NCBI RefSeq assembly: GCF_029201545.1
Contig: NZ_CP104007.1
Coordinates: forward strand, 1,646,501 to 1,710,500
Source: Devosia sp. FJ2-5-3
Lineage (GTDB): Bacteria > Pseudomonadota > Alphaproteobacteria > Rhizobiales > Devosiaceae
Direction: 5' to 3'
Length of the DNA: 64,000 nt
The translations under genes and the position numbers were made by a program. Position 1 is the first letter of the stretch. Each line of letters opens with the position of its first letter. Of the stretch, positions 9,673 through 19,709 are shown one piece after another. The notes under the pieces were generated by a model. It was not told where the DNA came from and searched no databases. It saw nothing but the letters and a program-made list of their open reading frames with translations.

Positions 9673-10755
9673 GTGCGCCGCTTATTGTCAGTCGCCATTG
9701 CTTTCGCCGCGCTTATCGGAGGCGCTCATGCGGCGACCCTCGAAGAGATGGCGGGACAGATGATCGTCGTTGGTTTCGAGGGCAGTAGTGTAGACACCGG
9801 CAGCGTCAAGGCGATCGCGGCGGAACTGGAAGCCGGGCATCTCGGCGGCGTCATGTATCTCAAGAAGAACGTGAAAAGCCTCGGCGCGGTGCGAGAAATG
9901 AACGCGCTCTTCCGCGCCTCGTCGCCAAATCTCCCCCCCTTGATCACGCTCGACCAGGAAGGCGGCGCCGTCGAGCGACTGACAAAGGATGTGGGCTTTA
10001 CCGAAATCGCCAACGCCAGGGCGATTGCCGCGCGCAACACGCCTGAAGAGGCAGAGGCGGTCTATGCCCGCATGGCCGCGGGGATTGCCGAGCTGGGTTT
10101 CTCCGTCAATTTCGGTCCGGTCGCCGATCTCGATACCAATCCCGACAACCAGGTCATTTCCCGTTTTGGCCGTGCCTATTCTGCCGACGCGGCCATTGTC
10201 ACCGCCTATGACGCCGCCTTCGTGAAGGCACATCATGCCGCTGGGCTGGTGACATCGCTGAAACATTTCCCCGGCCACGGTTCGTCGACTGCTGACAGCC
10301 ATGAGGGGTTCGTCGATATCACCGAGACCTGGTCCGTCGATGAGCTTGAGCCCTACCGCGCCCTGATCGCCGATGGGCTGGCAGATATGGTCATGGTGGG
10401 CCACCTCTATCACGCCGACTATGCCGAAGGGGACGGGCAGAGCCCGTCATCCCTCTCGCCGCGCTGGATCGATGGGGTTCTTCGCGACGAGTTGAAATTC
10501 GACGGCGTCGTCATCAGCGATGATCTCGAAATGGGCGCAATCCGCGATCACTTCACGCTTGAACAGACGGTCGTGAAAGCGGTGCGTGCTGGCATGGATG
10601 TGCTGCTCTTTTCCAATACGGCCTATCAGCGGCCCGGGCTCGGCCAGGAGGTTCTGGACATCCTGCTGCGCGAAGCGGCAGCCGATCCCGCCTTTGCCGC
10701 CCGTATCGAGCAAAGCTATGGGCGAATTGCCGCCCTCAAGTCCCGGATCAACTAG
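9673..10755 (+). CDS. Glycoside hydrolase family 3 protein, beta-N-acetylhexosaminidase-like
   Basis: A family 3 glycosidase related to NagZ and secreted beta-hexosaminidases, which cleave terminal N-acetylglucosamine. Family motifs are LDQEGGAVERL, the KHFPGHG loop carrying the catalytic Asp-His type dyad (LKHFPGHGSSTADSH) and GVVISDDLEMGAI. The GTG start at 9673 is preferred: CGGAG lies seven bases upstream, and the product then begins MRRLLSVAIAFAALIGGAHA, a clean signal peptide. An ATG at 9631 is possible but lacks a ribosome binding site. A signal peptide makes a periplasmic cell-wall role more likely than the cytoplasmic recycling role of true NagZ. Confidence 0.85.
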   Translation: MRRLLSVAIAFAALIGGAHAATLEEMAGQMIVVGFEGSSVDTGSVKAIAAELEAGHLGGVMYLKKNVKSLGAVREMNALFRASSPNLPPLITLDQEGGAVERLTKDVGFTEIANARAIAARNTPEEAEAVYARMAAGIAELGFSVNFGPVADLDTNPDNQVISRFGRAYSADAAIVTAYDAAFVKAHHAAGLVTSLKHFPGHGSSTADSHEGFVDITETWSVDELEPYRALIADGLADMVMVGHLYHADYAEGDGQSPSSLSPRWIDGVLRDELKFDGVVISDDLEMGAIRDHFTLEQTVVKAVRAGMDVLLFSNTAYQRPGLGQEVLDILLREAAADPAFAARIEQSYGRIAALKSRIN

Positions 10756-10847
10756 CCGCGCTGTTTCCCCGGCTTTCTCTGTCAGGCGGTTTTCTTGGCC
10801 GGTGAGCGAAGATAAGGTGCTCGCCAGCAACCGGAGATAAAACGGCA

Positions 10848-11648
10848 ATGACGGATGACCGCCAGGTTCGGCAAGCCCGGGCATTGTTCCTGTCCGATGT
10901 GCATCTGGGCATGAAGCCCATCAGGACCAGGCAACTCATCGAGTTCCTGCGGTTGCACGATGCAGACACCATCTATCTTGTCGGCGATATTCTGGATGGC
11001 TGGCGCCTGGCAAAGACCTGGCGGTGGCCCGAAGAGTACAACGAGTTGGCCCAGATCCTGTTGGACAAGGCCGAATCCGGCGTCCGTATCGTCTACCTGC
11101 CCGGCAATCATGACGAATTCCTGCGCGAATATCTCGGCACATATTTCGGCAAGATCGAGCTTGTCGACCGCACGGTTCACACCTCGGCGACGGGCAAGAC
11201 CTATCTTGTCATTCATGGCGATCAGTTCGACGTCGTCGTCATGAATGCCAAATGGCTCGCCCATGTCGGGGACTGGGCCTATAATTTTGCCCTGAGGGTG
11301 AACAGCGTCATCAACTGGGTTCGCCGCAAGCTCGGGCTGCAATATTGGTCGCTCAGCGCCTGGGCCAAGCAGAAGGTGAAGAACGCCGTCTCGGTCATTG
11401 GCCGCTTTGAAGAAGCGCTGGTGCATGAGGCCAAGCAGAGCGGTGTGGATGGCGTCATTTGCGGGCATATCCATTTCGCCGACATGCATGAACGGCTGGG
11501 CATCCACTACATCAATACTGGCGATTGGGTGGAGAGCTGCACCGCGGTGGTGGAAAACCAGGACGGCAATTTTGAACTGGTCAAATGGACCGAAATGGTG
11601 ACCGGTGAGCCGCGGCGCATGAAAAATCGAAGCGTAGGCGACGTCTAG
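10848..11648 (+). CDS. Metallophosphoesterase, UDP-2,3-diacylglucosamine diphosphatase-like (LpxH-like)
   Basis: A 266-residue calcineurin-type phosphoesterase. All metal motifs are in order: SDVHLG, GDILDGW, PGNHDE, IHGDQFD and GHIHFA. This set and the length match LpxH-related proteins, which remove UMP from UDP-2,3-diacylglucosamine in lipid A synthesis. The long helical insertion WAYNFALRVNSVINWVRRKLGLQYWSLS, rich in aromatic and basic residues, is the sort that docks on the membrane to reach a lipid substrate. Whether this is the genuine LpxH step cannot be settled here, because many alphaproteobacteria use LpxI. Confidence 0.78.
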   Translation: MTDDRQVRQARALFLSDVHLGMKPIRTRQLIEFLRLHDADTIYLVGDILDGWRLAKTWRWPEEYNELAQILLDKAESGVRIVYLPGNHDEFLREYLGTYFGKIELVDRTVHTSATGKTYLVIHGDQFDVVVMNAKWLAHVGDWAYNFALRVNSVINWVRRKLGLQYWSLSAWAKQKVKNAVSVIGRFEEALVHEAKQSGVDGVICGHIHFADMHERLGIHYINTGDWVESCTAVVENQDGNFELVKWTEMVTGEPRRMKNRSVGDV

Positions 11649-11777
11649 GGGCCGCCCAACAACATCGGCCGGCGACACGCATTTGCGCGCTTTTGAACTT
11701 GCTTGCCTCTTGCATTGTTTGTGCAACCGATGCACCAAGACGAACGGGGCGCAGCCCTTGCGCCCGGAGTCTTTTCC

Positions 11778-12980
11778 ATGCCGCCGGCCCTTTCGCGCTT
11801 GGGTAGTCCCGAAGCGCGCACGTCAATTTATCAATTCACCGTCTATCTCCCTGGCGCTGTCGCCACTGTGTTTCTGGGCCTCTGGATCAGCCAACACGGC
11901 ATTCCGGCTGACCAGATCGGGATCATCAACGCCTTGCCCATGCTGGGCTTGCTGCTGCTCAATGTGGTGGTCGGCAGGCTTGCCGATCGGGCCGATGACT
12001 GGCGAACGGCTATCATCATCATCTCGGTGGCTTCGGCGCTGGCGCCGATAGGTCTCTATTTCGTCAGCGAGTTCTGGGGGATTTTGCTGGTCTGGAGCCT
12101 GTGCTCGATCAGTAATGGCCTGGTGCCGCCCATTATCGATGCCGCCACGGTGCGGATGGCCCGGCGCAATGGCACGGATTTCGGCGCCATCAGGGTCTGG
12201 GCGACGGTCGGCTACGTCGTCGGCGTTGCGGCAATCGGCGTCGCATTGACCCAGATGGGACCCGGTTCCTTCATCACCCTTTATGTCGTCATGACTTTGG
12301 GTCGAGCGCTGCTCGGCCTTGGCCTGCCGCGGTTCCGGGCTCCATCTGCCAAGACCACACTGGCCGAGCCGAATTTGCAGGCCGTGACCGGCACGCGCCT
12401 GCGGGATTCGCTGCAGCTTTGGTTTGTGCTGCCGCTTGTCGCCTTTGCGCTGGTCAATTCCAGCAATGCGCTGATTGGTGGCTTTGCCGCGCTGCTTTGG
12501 CATGAAAGCGGCATCGCCGACTATTACATCGGGCCATTGCTGGCTGCGGCGGCGGCGGCCGAAGCGTTGGCCATGTTCCTGTGGCGACGGTTCGGTGGGC
12601 GTTTTACCGCCCGAAACATGATCCTTGCCGCGGCCATAGCGGGGCTAATCCGCTTCACCGTCATGGCGTTCAATCCTCCGGTCGAGCTTTTGTTCTTCGT
12701 CCAGACCCTGCACGCTTTCAGCTTCGGCATCGGCTATCTGGGGGTGGTCCATTTCATCGCCAACTGGACCAACGAAGCCAATGCTGCCGAGGCGCAGGGC
12801 TTTGCCAACATGCTGCAGCAGGGTGCGTCCATGTTCGCACTGGTGGCCTTCGGCTTCCTTGTCGAGCTGTTCGGGGCAGGGGCCTTCTTCTACTCCACCC
12901 TCACCAGCAGCATCGCGATTGTTTGTGTGCTGCTCTCGTTGAAGCTGCGGCCCCCAAAGGATGCAGTGCTTCCCCGCTGA
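11778..12980 (+). CDS. MFS transporter, phenylpropionate-permease-like (MFS_1_like)
   Basis: A 400-residue, 12-helix inner-membrane transporter. The pattern LGLWISQHGIPADQIGIINALPMLGLLLLN, then GRLADRADDWR and the second-helix set NGLVPPIIDAATVRMARRNGTDFGAIRVWATVGYV is that of the HcaT / LacY-like MFS branch. ATG 11778 is chosen because GGAG lies eight bases upstream and the protein then enters its first helix directly; the longer frame from 11703 adds a non-membrane tail. Substrate is unknown. A bidirectional terminator separates it from the giant convergent gene. Confidence 0.85.
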   Translation: MPPALSRLGSPEARTSIYQFTVYLPGAVATVFLGLWISQHGIPADQIGIINALPMLGLLLLNVVVGRLADRADDWRTAIIIISVASALAPIGLYFVSEFWGILLVWSLCSISNGLVPPIIDAATVRMARRNGTDFGAIRVWATVGYVVGVAAIGVALTQMGPGSFITLYVVMTLGRALLGLGLPRFRAPSAKTTLAEPNLQAVTGTRLRDSLQLWFVLPLVAFALVNSSNALIGGFAALLWHESGIADYYIGPLLAAAAAAEALAMFLWRRFGGRFTARNMILAAAIAGLIRFTVMAFNPPVELLFFVQTLHAFSFGIGYLGVVHFIANWTNEANAAEAQGFANMLQQGASMFALVAFGFLVELFGAGAFFYSTLTSSIAIVCVLLSLKLRPPKDAVLPR

Positions 12981-13043
12981 CAGGGGACGGGGGACGGCGC
13001 GATCCCCGTCTCAGCCTGTTCCCAGCGACGCCTCCGGCCATAA

Positions 13044-13074
13044 AAAAAAGCCCCGGTCTCTACCGGGGCTTTTT
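13044..13074. terminator. Bidirectional terminator between the MFS gene and gpr
   Basis: AAAAAAGCCCCGG-tctcta-CCGGGGCTTTTT is symmetrical, with A and T tracts on both sides. It can serve the MFS gene on the plus strand and the giant gene ending at 13096 on the minus strand. Confidence 0.88.
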
Positions 13075-13095
13075 CGTTCGTTCCGTTGGCTAGGC

Positions 13096-16000
13096 TTAGC
13101 TGAGCCGGCCGCTTGCATGGGCGAGAGTGGTGTAGACCTTGCCGCGATCCGACAGCAGATATTCGCGGGTCTCGGCGGCAGGACGCGGGCCGGCAGCGGC
13201 GCGCTTCAGCAATTGCTCGAAGTCGCTCATATAGGCCTGTGCCGTCCGCATGAAGTCGGCGTCGCGCTGCAGGCGCTTGCGAACTTCGTCATACGTACCC
13301 TGGCCAGTCAGCGTGTAGATGCGGCGCGAAAACACGTTGGACTCGCCGGCCTGGTAGCGGCCCCAGGCCTCGGCGAGGGCACCGTCGTCGATGGCACGGG
13401 CAATTTCCTCGGTCAGGGTCGAGAGGCCCTGGGGTGCCTGGGCGCCGGCCTGCTTGGCCGAAGCATTGCGCAGCACGTCGCGGAGCCATCCACCTTCACC
13501 GGCCTGCGCCTGAGCTTCTGCCCGTGGAGCAGGTGCGGCCTGGGGGGCAGCAGGGGCGGGGGCAGGCGCTGGTGCCTGTGCCGGAGCTTGGGCCACAGCG
13601 GCCGGCTGCTCGGCAGGGCGTGCACGGATCGGGTCGACGAGCGGCTGGGCCGCCTGTGCCGGTTCGGGCTGACGCGGTGCCGGGTCGGGCTGGCGCAGGG
13701 CCGCACGCGAGCTGGCGCGACGATCGGTGACGTCGTGGGTTGCCGGCTGGTTGCGGACGATGGCGTTGAGTTCGGAGAGTGCCTCGATCTGCTCGGCAAC
13801 GACACGGCGCATGGCCGCGGCGCTGGCGCGGGTTTCTTCCGGCAGCTCGTTGACGCCACGAGCCAGTTCGGCGCGCGTGGCTTCCAGTTCGCCGCCAACT
13901 TCGCGGGCCGTTTCGCGCATGGCGCGGGCGGTCTCGCCGAAGCGATGGGTGGCGTCTTCGATGGCCTGCTGCATTTCTGCGATCAGGCGGCGCTGAGCAT
14001 CCTGGAGCGCAGCATTGGTGCGGCGGCTTTCGCCATCCGCGGTTTCGCGGAAATCGCCAAGGCGACCGGTGACTTCCTCTGTGGTTTCGTCCAGCGCCTT
14101 GCGAACGATGTCGGTCGACTGGTCGACCGCCTGGCGCAATTGGCCGGTGTTCGAGGCGATGGCGCCGCGCACGGACTGGGTCGAGTCGGCGATCGTGTCG
14201 GCCAGCGTGCTGGTCGTGGTCGTGAGCACGTCGGTAACACTGCCGGCGGTCGAGGAGAGGAGGTCGCTGACCTTGTTGGCGTTCTCTTCCAGGGCAGCAT
14301 TGACCTGATTGGCCTGGCCGGCGAGAGCCGAGCGGACCGCGGTCGAGGTCTGGCTGAGAGCGGCGGCAGCGGCTTCGGCAGCGCGCTGGACAGCGCCATC
14401 GACCTGTGCGGCGTTGTTGCCCAGGGTCTGGGTGAAACGCTCATTGGTCGAGTAGAGCGCATCATTGACGCTGGTGGTTGCCGTTTCGAGCGCCTGGGTG
14501 ATGGCCTGGGTGCTCTGGCCGAGTGTGTCGGTGACCTGGAAGCTGGTCGCCTGCAGGGCCTCATCCATGGCCCGGCGTGCGCTGATGAGGCGACGCTCGG
14601 TTTCCTGGACGGTATCGGCGATCGACTGGGCGAACATGCGCATGCGGCCGTCGATGTCGTCGGCGCGCGAGGCAAAGCTCTCGGCGAGGGCTTCCATGGC
14701 GCCGCGACGCTCCTCGAGGGTTTCGAGGGCGGAGCCGCTGGTCGATTCGAGAGCCCGCGAGGCCTGGTTCATGCTCACCACTTCGACGTCGAGACGGCCG
14801 AGGATGGAGGCAAATTCGTCGACCATGGAGCGGATGGTCTGCTGCAGGGCGCCGACATGCTGGCCGACGAGGATGCCGGCTTCCTCGGTCTGGCCCATGG
14901 CTTCGCGCATCGTGCCGGCATAATTGGCGGTCTGCTGGGCGATGCTGGTTTCGAGCGTTGCCAGATTGGTGGTCGAGGCGTCGAGCACGTGCTGCAGCAT
15001 CAAATTGGAATCGTTGAGCTTGCTGAGCGCGGTCGTGACGTCGTTGAGAATGCGGGACGTCGAGGTCGCCATGACCTCTTCGGCCTCGCGTGCGTTCTCA
15101 GAGAGGGCATCGCGCAGGATATTGCCATGGCCGCGCAGGGCGTTCTGCAGTTCGGCGGAGCGTTCATTGACCAGCGCCGCGAAGGCGGCGGTATGGTTGG
15201 AAACCGAGCGATTGACCTCGCCCAGGCGCTCTTCGATCGAGGTCACGCTGTCGACTGCCTTAACCGTCACGATCTCGTCGATATTGTGCGCGGCCATGCG
15301 GAACTGGTCGAGGGCGGAGCGCACCGCGATGTCCATGCGGGTGGCGGTGTTCTCGACATCGGCAGCGATCGTGTGCGTCGCGGCGGTGATGCGCGTCGCG
15401 ATCGTCTCCTCGATGCGGTCGGCCCCGGCTTCGAGATCGGCCATGGACTGGGTGATCGAGGTATTGATCGAGGAGTTGAGCGAAGCCAGACGCTCGGCCG
15501 TGATGTCGGCCCGCGCCGTGATGGCCTCGGGCAGGGTGCCAAGACGCTGGTCGACAAGGTCGATCATGGACTGGCGCGCGGCATTGACGCCGGCTTCGAC
15601 GATGTCGGTGGCCTTGCGCACATTCTCGTGGAAATTGACGCTGGCGGCATCCATGCGGCTCGTCACATTGCGTTCGCTCTCGTCCACGCGGGCGAGGGCG
15701 GTGTCGATACCGGCAGTGAGCGCACCGCTGATTTCGTTGACGCGACCCGAGACCGTCGAAGACATGTCTTCAAGACGGGTGGTCATGGTCTCGGTGGCGG
15801 TGCGCAGCGAGGCGTCGATGGATTGGCGGGCGACGACACTGTGCTGGTCGAGCGTCTGGGCCATTTCTGCGGTGTGCAGGCCGATCGTCTCGCCCATGGA
15901 GTTGGTGTGGTTGGTCAGCGTGTCGGACAGGGCCTGCGTGCGGGCGGCAAGGGCACTGCTCAATTGGTGCGTGCGCGTGCCGACCGTGGTTGCCAGCTCC

Positions 16001-19000
16001 TGGGTGCGGCTGTCGATGGCTTCGGCGAACTCGGTTGCGCGGTTTTCGAGCGCGCTGTTGAGAGCGGCTGTCCGGCTGTCGAGCGTTGCGGTGATGTCAG
16101 CCGAATGGCTGCCGAGCGTTGAATCCAGTTCGGCGGTCCGGGTGGCCAGATTGGTGTTCAGCTCCTGCGCATGCGCATCGAGGGCTTCGGTCATCAGCGT
16201 TGTGCGGGCGCTGACGTCTTCCACGAGCTGGGTGGCGCGATAATCGATGGCGCTGGTCAGGCGGCCACGGCCTTCCTCGAGCTTTGCGCCCAGGGCGAGG
16301 GTGCGGCTGTCCAGTTCTTCGGCGAGGCGATCGACGCGGGCATCGATGGTATTGCCAAGCGCCTGGGTGCGAACGTCGATGCTGGCCGAAAAGATGTCGG
16401 CGCGTGCATCAAGTCCGGAGGTCAGCGCATTGGTGCGCTCATCGAGGCCTTCGGTGAGGGCGGATGTCCGCTCGTCAAGGCCAGCCGTCAGCGCGGCAGC
16501 GCGCTCATCGAGACCAGCATTGAGGGCATTGGTGCGCTCATCAATGCCTGCCTTGAGTGCGGCACTGCGCATGTCCAGACTTGCCCTGAGGGCGAGGGTG
16601 CGCTCATCGAGACCGGCATTGAGGGTGCTGGTGCGCTCGTCGATCCCTGTGGTCAGGGCGTTGGCGCGTTCATCCAGGCCGGCAGTGAGGGCAGATGCGC
16701 GCTGGTCGAGGCCGGCGTTGAACGCCGCTGTGCGGGCATACAGCCCCGATGTCAGCGCGGCGGTCCGCTCATCCAGACCAGTCGTGAGCGCGGTCGTCTG
16801 CTCGTCAAGACCGGTAGTGAACGCGGCTGCGCGTTCTTCGAGGAGCGAAGCACGTTCTTCGAGGCCCGCCGTCAGGGCGGCAGTGCGCTCGTCGAGACCT
16901 GTGGTCAAAGCCGCGGACTTCTCCTCGATGATCGTGTGAAGAGCATTGGCGCGCAGGGTGATGCCCGAGGTCAGAGCGCCTGTGCGGGCGTCGATGCCGC
17001 TGGTCAGCGCATGGGCCTGCTCGGCGATGTCGCTGGTGAGGGCAGCGCTGCGGGCCGCAAGCGCTTCGTTGAGCGCGGTGGCCTTCTCGTCCAGGGCGCC
17101 GGTCAGGGCGCTGGTGCGCTCGTCCATGGTGTGGCCGAGAACTTCGGTGCGGATGTCGAGGGCGCTGGCAAGGGCCTCGGTCCGGATATCGAGGCCGCTG
17201 GTCAGTTCGTCGGTACGCTGATCGAGGCGCGAAGTCAGCAGATTGGTGCGTTCGTCGAGCTGGCTGGTGAGGGCGCCGGTACGGCTTTCGAGCTCCAGCG
17301 ACAGGGCGTTCGAGCGCTCGGACAGCGTGTCCGCGAGATCCCGGGTCCGGCCGGTAATGGCCTGCTCGAAACCCTGCGTGCTGATGGTGAGGGTCTCGCC
17401 CAGCTGCTGGGCCTGCTGGCGAATGGCTTCGCCCATTTCGTGACCGCGACCGCTCAGGGTTGTTTCGAGGGCCTCAGCGCCAGACGCGATTGCGCCGGCA
17501 ATGTCGCTTGTCCGGGTGGTGAGGATATCGTCGATGCGGCCGGTGCGGCTGTCGATCGTCTCGCTCAGGGCGGCGGTGTAGGTGTCGAGCGTGCTCGAGA
17601 TTTCCTGGGCACTGCTGATCAGGCTTTCGGCAATGGCCTTGGTCTTGGCGCCGATGACCTCGTTCATCTCGCGGGTGCGCTCGGTGACGACGTCGTTGAA
17701 GCGGCCGGATTCCTTGTCGAGCGCCATTTCAAGAACATTGGCGCGGGTCGCAAAGCTGCTGCCATGCTCGTCGAGGCGGGACAGCAGGCGGTCGCCCTTG
17801 TCGCCGATGACATTGTCGAGCGCGTGCAGGCGATCATCGAGAACGCCGGTGATTTCGTTCAGGCGGGCGTCGAAGAGACCAAGCGAATCCTGGCCGGCCG
17901 AGGACAGCGTGATGCGCGCGCGTTCGGACGTATCGTCCAGTGCGCCATTGATTTCGATCAGCGCGGACTGGAGGCGGCTTTCCATGGCGTTGAGCTGGAT
18001 GGAGACGGATTCGTCGAGCTGGCGCGACAGCGCGGACAGCAGGCTCTCGGCCTCGTGCGAGCGGCCGGAGATGTCTTCGGAAACGCGTTGGCCAATCTGT
18101 TCGAGGGCCGCGCTGACAAGATCGCCGCGTTCACGCAGCTGATCGACCAGCTTGGTGCCGCCGATGGCCAGCAGATTTGCAAGGGCGTCGGTCTGGTCCT
18201 GATAGGCGGAGGTAAAGGACGCGGTGTGCGATTCCAACGTGCCGCCGATCGTACTGGCGCGGCTGTCGAGTGCTTCGATCAGCGCCTGGATTTGCCCTTC
18301 GACCACGGCTGCCATCTCGGCGGAGCGGGATTCGATATTGACGCTGAGGGAGTTGGACTGGTCTTCCAGCGTCCGCTGAACGCGAGAAGCGCTGTCATCC
18401 AGCGCCGAGAGGAAGTCGGTGGTGCGGTTGTCGACCAGCTGGGCGAAGTCGGTCGATCGCTCGGAGAATGTCGTGTTCAGGACATTGCCCGTGGTCTCGA
18501 GCGCACGGGTGAGATTGCCGCCGCTTTCGACGATGGTGCCGGCGATGCGCTGGCTGATCATGTCGAGGTCGAAGACGAGGCCGGTGTGGCTCTCAGTGAT
18601 GGCTTCGCGGACACGCTCGGTATTGGTGAGGACGCTTTCACGCTGGCTGGCCAGTTCGGCGATCAGCGCGCGCATGCGCGATTCATTGTCCGAATAGGTG
18701 CGCTCGAGGGCCGTGACCTCGTTGTGGATCATCACTTCGAGTTCGCCGGCGCGGGTGAGGGCGCGTTCGAGCCCGTCGCCCAGGGCGTTTACTTCGCGGC
18801 GCACGGCCTGGCCCACGGAAGCGACCTTGTCGGCAGCGGTCACTTCGGGTTCGGCGAGGCGGATGGCGGCCTGGGTGATGGAGGATGCGGCATTGCGCAA
18901 ATCCTGGGCGCGGCGAATGAGCGTCGCCACGGCGAAGAAGCCGAGAACCGGCAGCACGATGATGGCGAGGATGGCAATGAATTCGATGGTGCCGGCGAAT

Positions 19001-19353
19001 TGTCCGAAATTGGCCATTTCCGGACCGTAGCGCAGCACGGCAACGGTTACGCCTGCGGTGACCCAGAGTGCGGAGAGGACAATGGCAAGCCAGGTCGGCG
19101 TCGAGGACGACCGGTTCTGAAGGCCGTAGAGCAAGCGCGACGTAGAGGCGCGATCGTCATTGGCAACGGCGCCGGCCTGCTGGGCGATCTTGTCGGCCGT
19201 GCGCAGCCGTTCGGACTTGCTGGGCTCGCTTGGCTTGCGCTCCGACTGGCGGTTGGCGGGATCGAGGCTGAACACCGATTCCTTGAGGGCGTCTTCCACT
19301 GCTGAAAACGCCAGCGCGGCAGGATCGTTCTGGGGCGTCGGGTTCTTGGCCAT
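13096..19353 (-). CDS. Giant coiled-coil membrane protein, GPR (growth pole ring) homologue with apolipoprotein-like repeats
   Basis: About 2085 residues. Two hydrophobic segments near the N-terminus (roughly residues 87-108 and 122-146) anchor it in the inner membrane. They are followed by ~1700 residues of alanine-, leucine- and charge-rich helix. Residues ~690-1190 are dominated by an 11-residue repeat of the form LDERTxALTxG. A Pro/Ala linker lies near residues 1885-1950 and a globular C-terminal domain ends the protein (WGRYQAGESNVFSRRIYTLTGQ). Size, N-terminal anchor and apolipoprotein-type repeats match the Agrobacterium GPR protein, which forms a ring at the growth pole and is needed for polar elongation. 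The homology is assigned from memory of that family. The start is ATG 19353 (MAKNPTPQND); the extra upstream frame has no protein character. It is transcribed divergently from an Hpt gene. Confidence 0.8.
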   Translation of the reverse strand: MAKNPTPQNDPAALAFSAVEDALKESVFSLDPANRQSERKPSEPSKSERLRTADKIAQQAGAVANDDRASTSRLLYGLQNRSSSTPTWLAIVLSALWVTAGVTVAVLRYGPEMANFGQFAGTIEFIAILAIIVLPVLGFFAVATLIRRAQDLRNAASSITQAAIRLAEPEVTAADKVASVGQAVRREVNALGDGLERALTRAGELEVMIHNEVTALERTYSDNESRMRALIAELASQRESVLTNTERVREAITESHTGLVFDLDMISQRIAGTIVESGGNLTRALETTGNVLNTTFSERSTDFAQLVDNRTTDFLSALDDSASRVQRTLEDQSNSLSVNIESRSAEMAAVVEGQIQALIEALDSRASTIGGTLESHTASFTSAYQDQTDALANLLAIGGTKLVDQLRERGDLVSAALEQIGQRVSEDISGRSHEAESLLSALSRQLDESVSIQLNAMESRLQSALIEINGALDDTSERARITLSSAGQDSLGLFDARLNEITGVLDDRLHALDNVIGDKGDRLLSRLDEHGSSFATRANVLEMALDKESGRFNDVVTERTREMNEVIGAKTKAIAESLISSAQEISSTLDTYTAALSETIDSRTGRIDDILTTRTSDIAGAIASGAEALETTLSGRGHEMGEAIRQQAQQLGETLTISTQGFEQAITGRTRDLADTLSERSNALSLELESRTGALTSQLDERTNLLTSRLDQRTDELTSGLDIRTEALASALDIRTEVLGHTMDERTSALTGALDEKATALNEALAARSAALTSDIAEQAHALTSGIDARTGALTSGITLRANALHTIIEEKSAALTTGLDERTAALTAGLEERASLLEERAAAFTTGLDEQTTALTTGLDERTAALTSGLYARTAAFNAGLDQRASALTAGLDERANALTTGIDERTSTLNAGLDERTLALRASLDMRSAALKAGIDERTNALNAGLDERAAALTAGLDERTSALTEGLDERTNALTSGLDARADIFSASIDVRTQALGNTIDARVDRLAEELDSRTLALGAKLEEGRGRLTSAIDYRATQLVEDVSARTTLMTEALDAHAQELNTNLATRTAELDSTLGSHSADITATLDSRTAALNSALENRATEFAEAIDSRTQELATTVGTRTHQLSSALAARTQALSDTLTNHTNSMGETIGLHTAEMAQTLDQHSVVARQSIDASLRTATETMTTRLEDMSSTVSGRVNEISGALTAGIDTALARVDESERNVTSRMDAASVNFHENVRKATDIVEAGVNAARQSMIDLVDQRLGTLPEAITARADITAERLASLNSSINTSITQSMADLEAGADRIEETIATRITAATHTIAADVENTATRMDIAVRSALDQFRMAAHNIDEIVTVKAVDSVTSIEERLGEVNRSVSNHTAAFAALVNERSAELQNALRGHGNILRDALSENAREAEEVMATSTSRILNDVTTALSKLNDSNLMLQHVLDASTTNLATLETSIAQQTANYAGTMREAMGQTEEAGILVGQHVGALQQTIRSMVDEFASILGRLDVEVVSMNQASRALESTSGSALETLEERRGAMEALAESFASRADDIDGRMRMFAQSIADTVQETERRLISARRAMDEALQATSFQVTDTLGQSTQAITQALETATTSVNDALYSTNERFTQTLGNNAAQVDGAVQRAAEAAAAALSQTSTAVRSALAGQANQVNAALEENANKVSDLLSSTAGSVTDVLTTTTSTLADTIADSTQSVRGAIASNTGQLRQAVDQSTDIVRKALDETTEEVTGRLGDFRETADGESRRTNAALQDAQRRLIAEMQQAIEDATHRFGETARAMRETAREVGGELEATRAELARGVNELPEETRASAAAMRRVVAEQIEALSELNAIVRNQPATHDVTDRRASSRAALRQPDPAPRQPEPAQAAQPLVDPIRARPAEQPAAVAQAPAQAPAPAPAPAAPQAAPAPRAEAQAQAGEGGWLRDVLRNASAKQAGAQAPQGLSTLTEEIARAIDDGALAEAWGRYQAGESNVFSRRIYTLTGQGTYDEVRKRLQRDADFMRTAQAYMSDFEQLLKRAAAGPRPAAETREYLLSDRGKVYTTLAHASGRLS
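15800..17360 (-). repeat. Degenerate 33-bp tandem repeats encoding 11-residue units
   Basis: Within the giant gene, dozens of consecutive 33-bp units encode variants of LDERTxALTxG. Units such as LDERTNALTSG and LDARADIFSAS follow one another without gaps. A shorter 7-residue unit (LEERASL) breaks the register near 16826-16866. The periodic codons also keep both opposite-strand frames open over long distances. Confidence 0.85.
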
Positions 19354-19709
19354 ACTCTCTACAACTCTCGCGTCGGCACTACAGCGACATGGCGGACTGA
19401 AGGAGCAGTCTTTAACCCCGGTCCCCTTTCGGAGCACGTGGTCAAACCGGAACAATTCGATGCAAATGCCCCGCACCGTTCCGAACCTTCGCCGCCGCGC
19501 GCTGGCTCATCGTTCACTATTACATTCAATTTGATGCAAACCGAACTTTTTCCTAGCGAAAGGTTAATTTTCGCGTGGAAACGGGCGGAGAGGAACGGCA
19601 AACAAAGGCAAAGATGTGGCTTAAGAAGCTGTTCATGGGTGCAATCTAGGCTGGGTGGCGCGAGGCGGTCCAATTGTCTGCCGGCTTCGCATTGGCGAGG
19701 AGTTGGACC
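19354..19709. promoter_or_regulatory. Divergent promoter region between gpr and the hpt gene
   Basis: A 356-base gap without a gene, holding the upstream sequences of two divergent genes. It is clearly more AT-rich than its surroundings around 19515-19575. An inverted repeat GCGAAA-ggttaat-TTTCGC lies at 19556-19574. No sigma consensus could be called with confidence. Confidence 0.45.

Noticed and set aside
12961..19305. Two plus-strand open frames of more than 1000 codons opposite the giant coiled-coil gene (12961-16122 and 16171-19305)
   Set aside because: They are antisense shadows. The periodic GC-rich codons of the repeat protein avoid stops on the other strand; their translations are Gly/Arg/Asp-rich with no domains and no ribosome binding sites.
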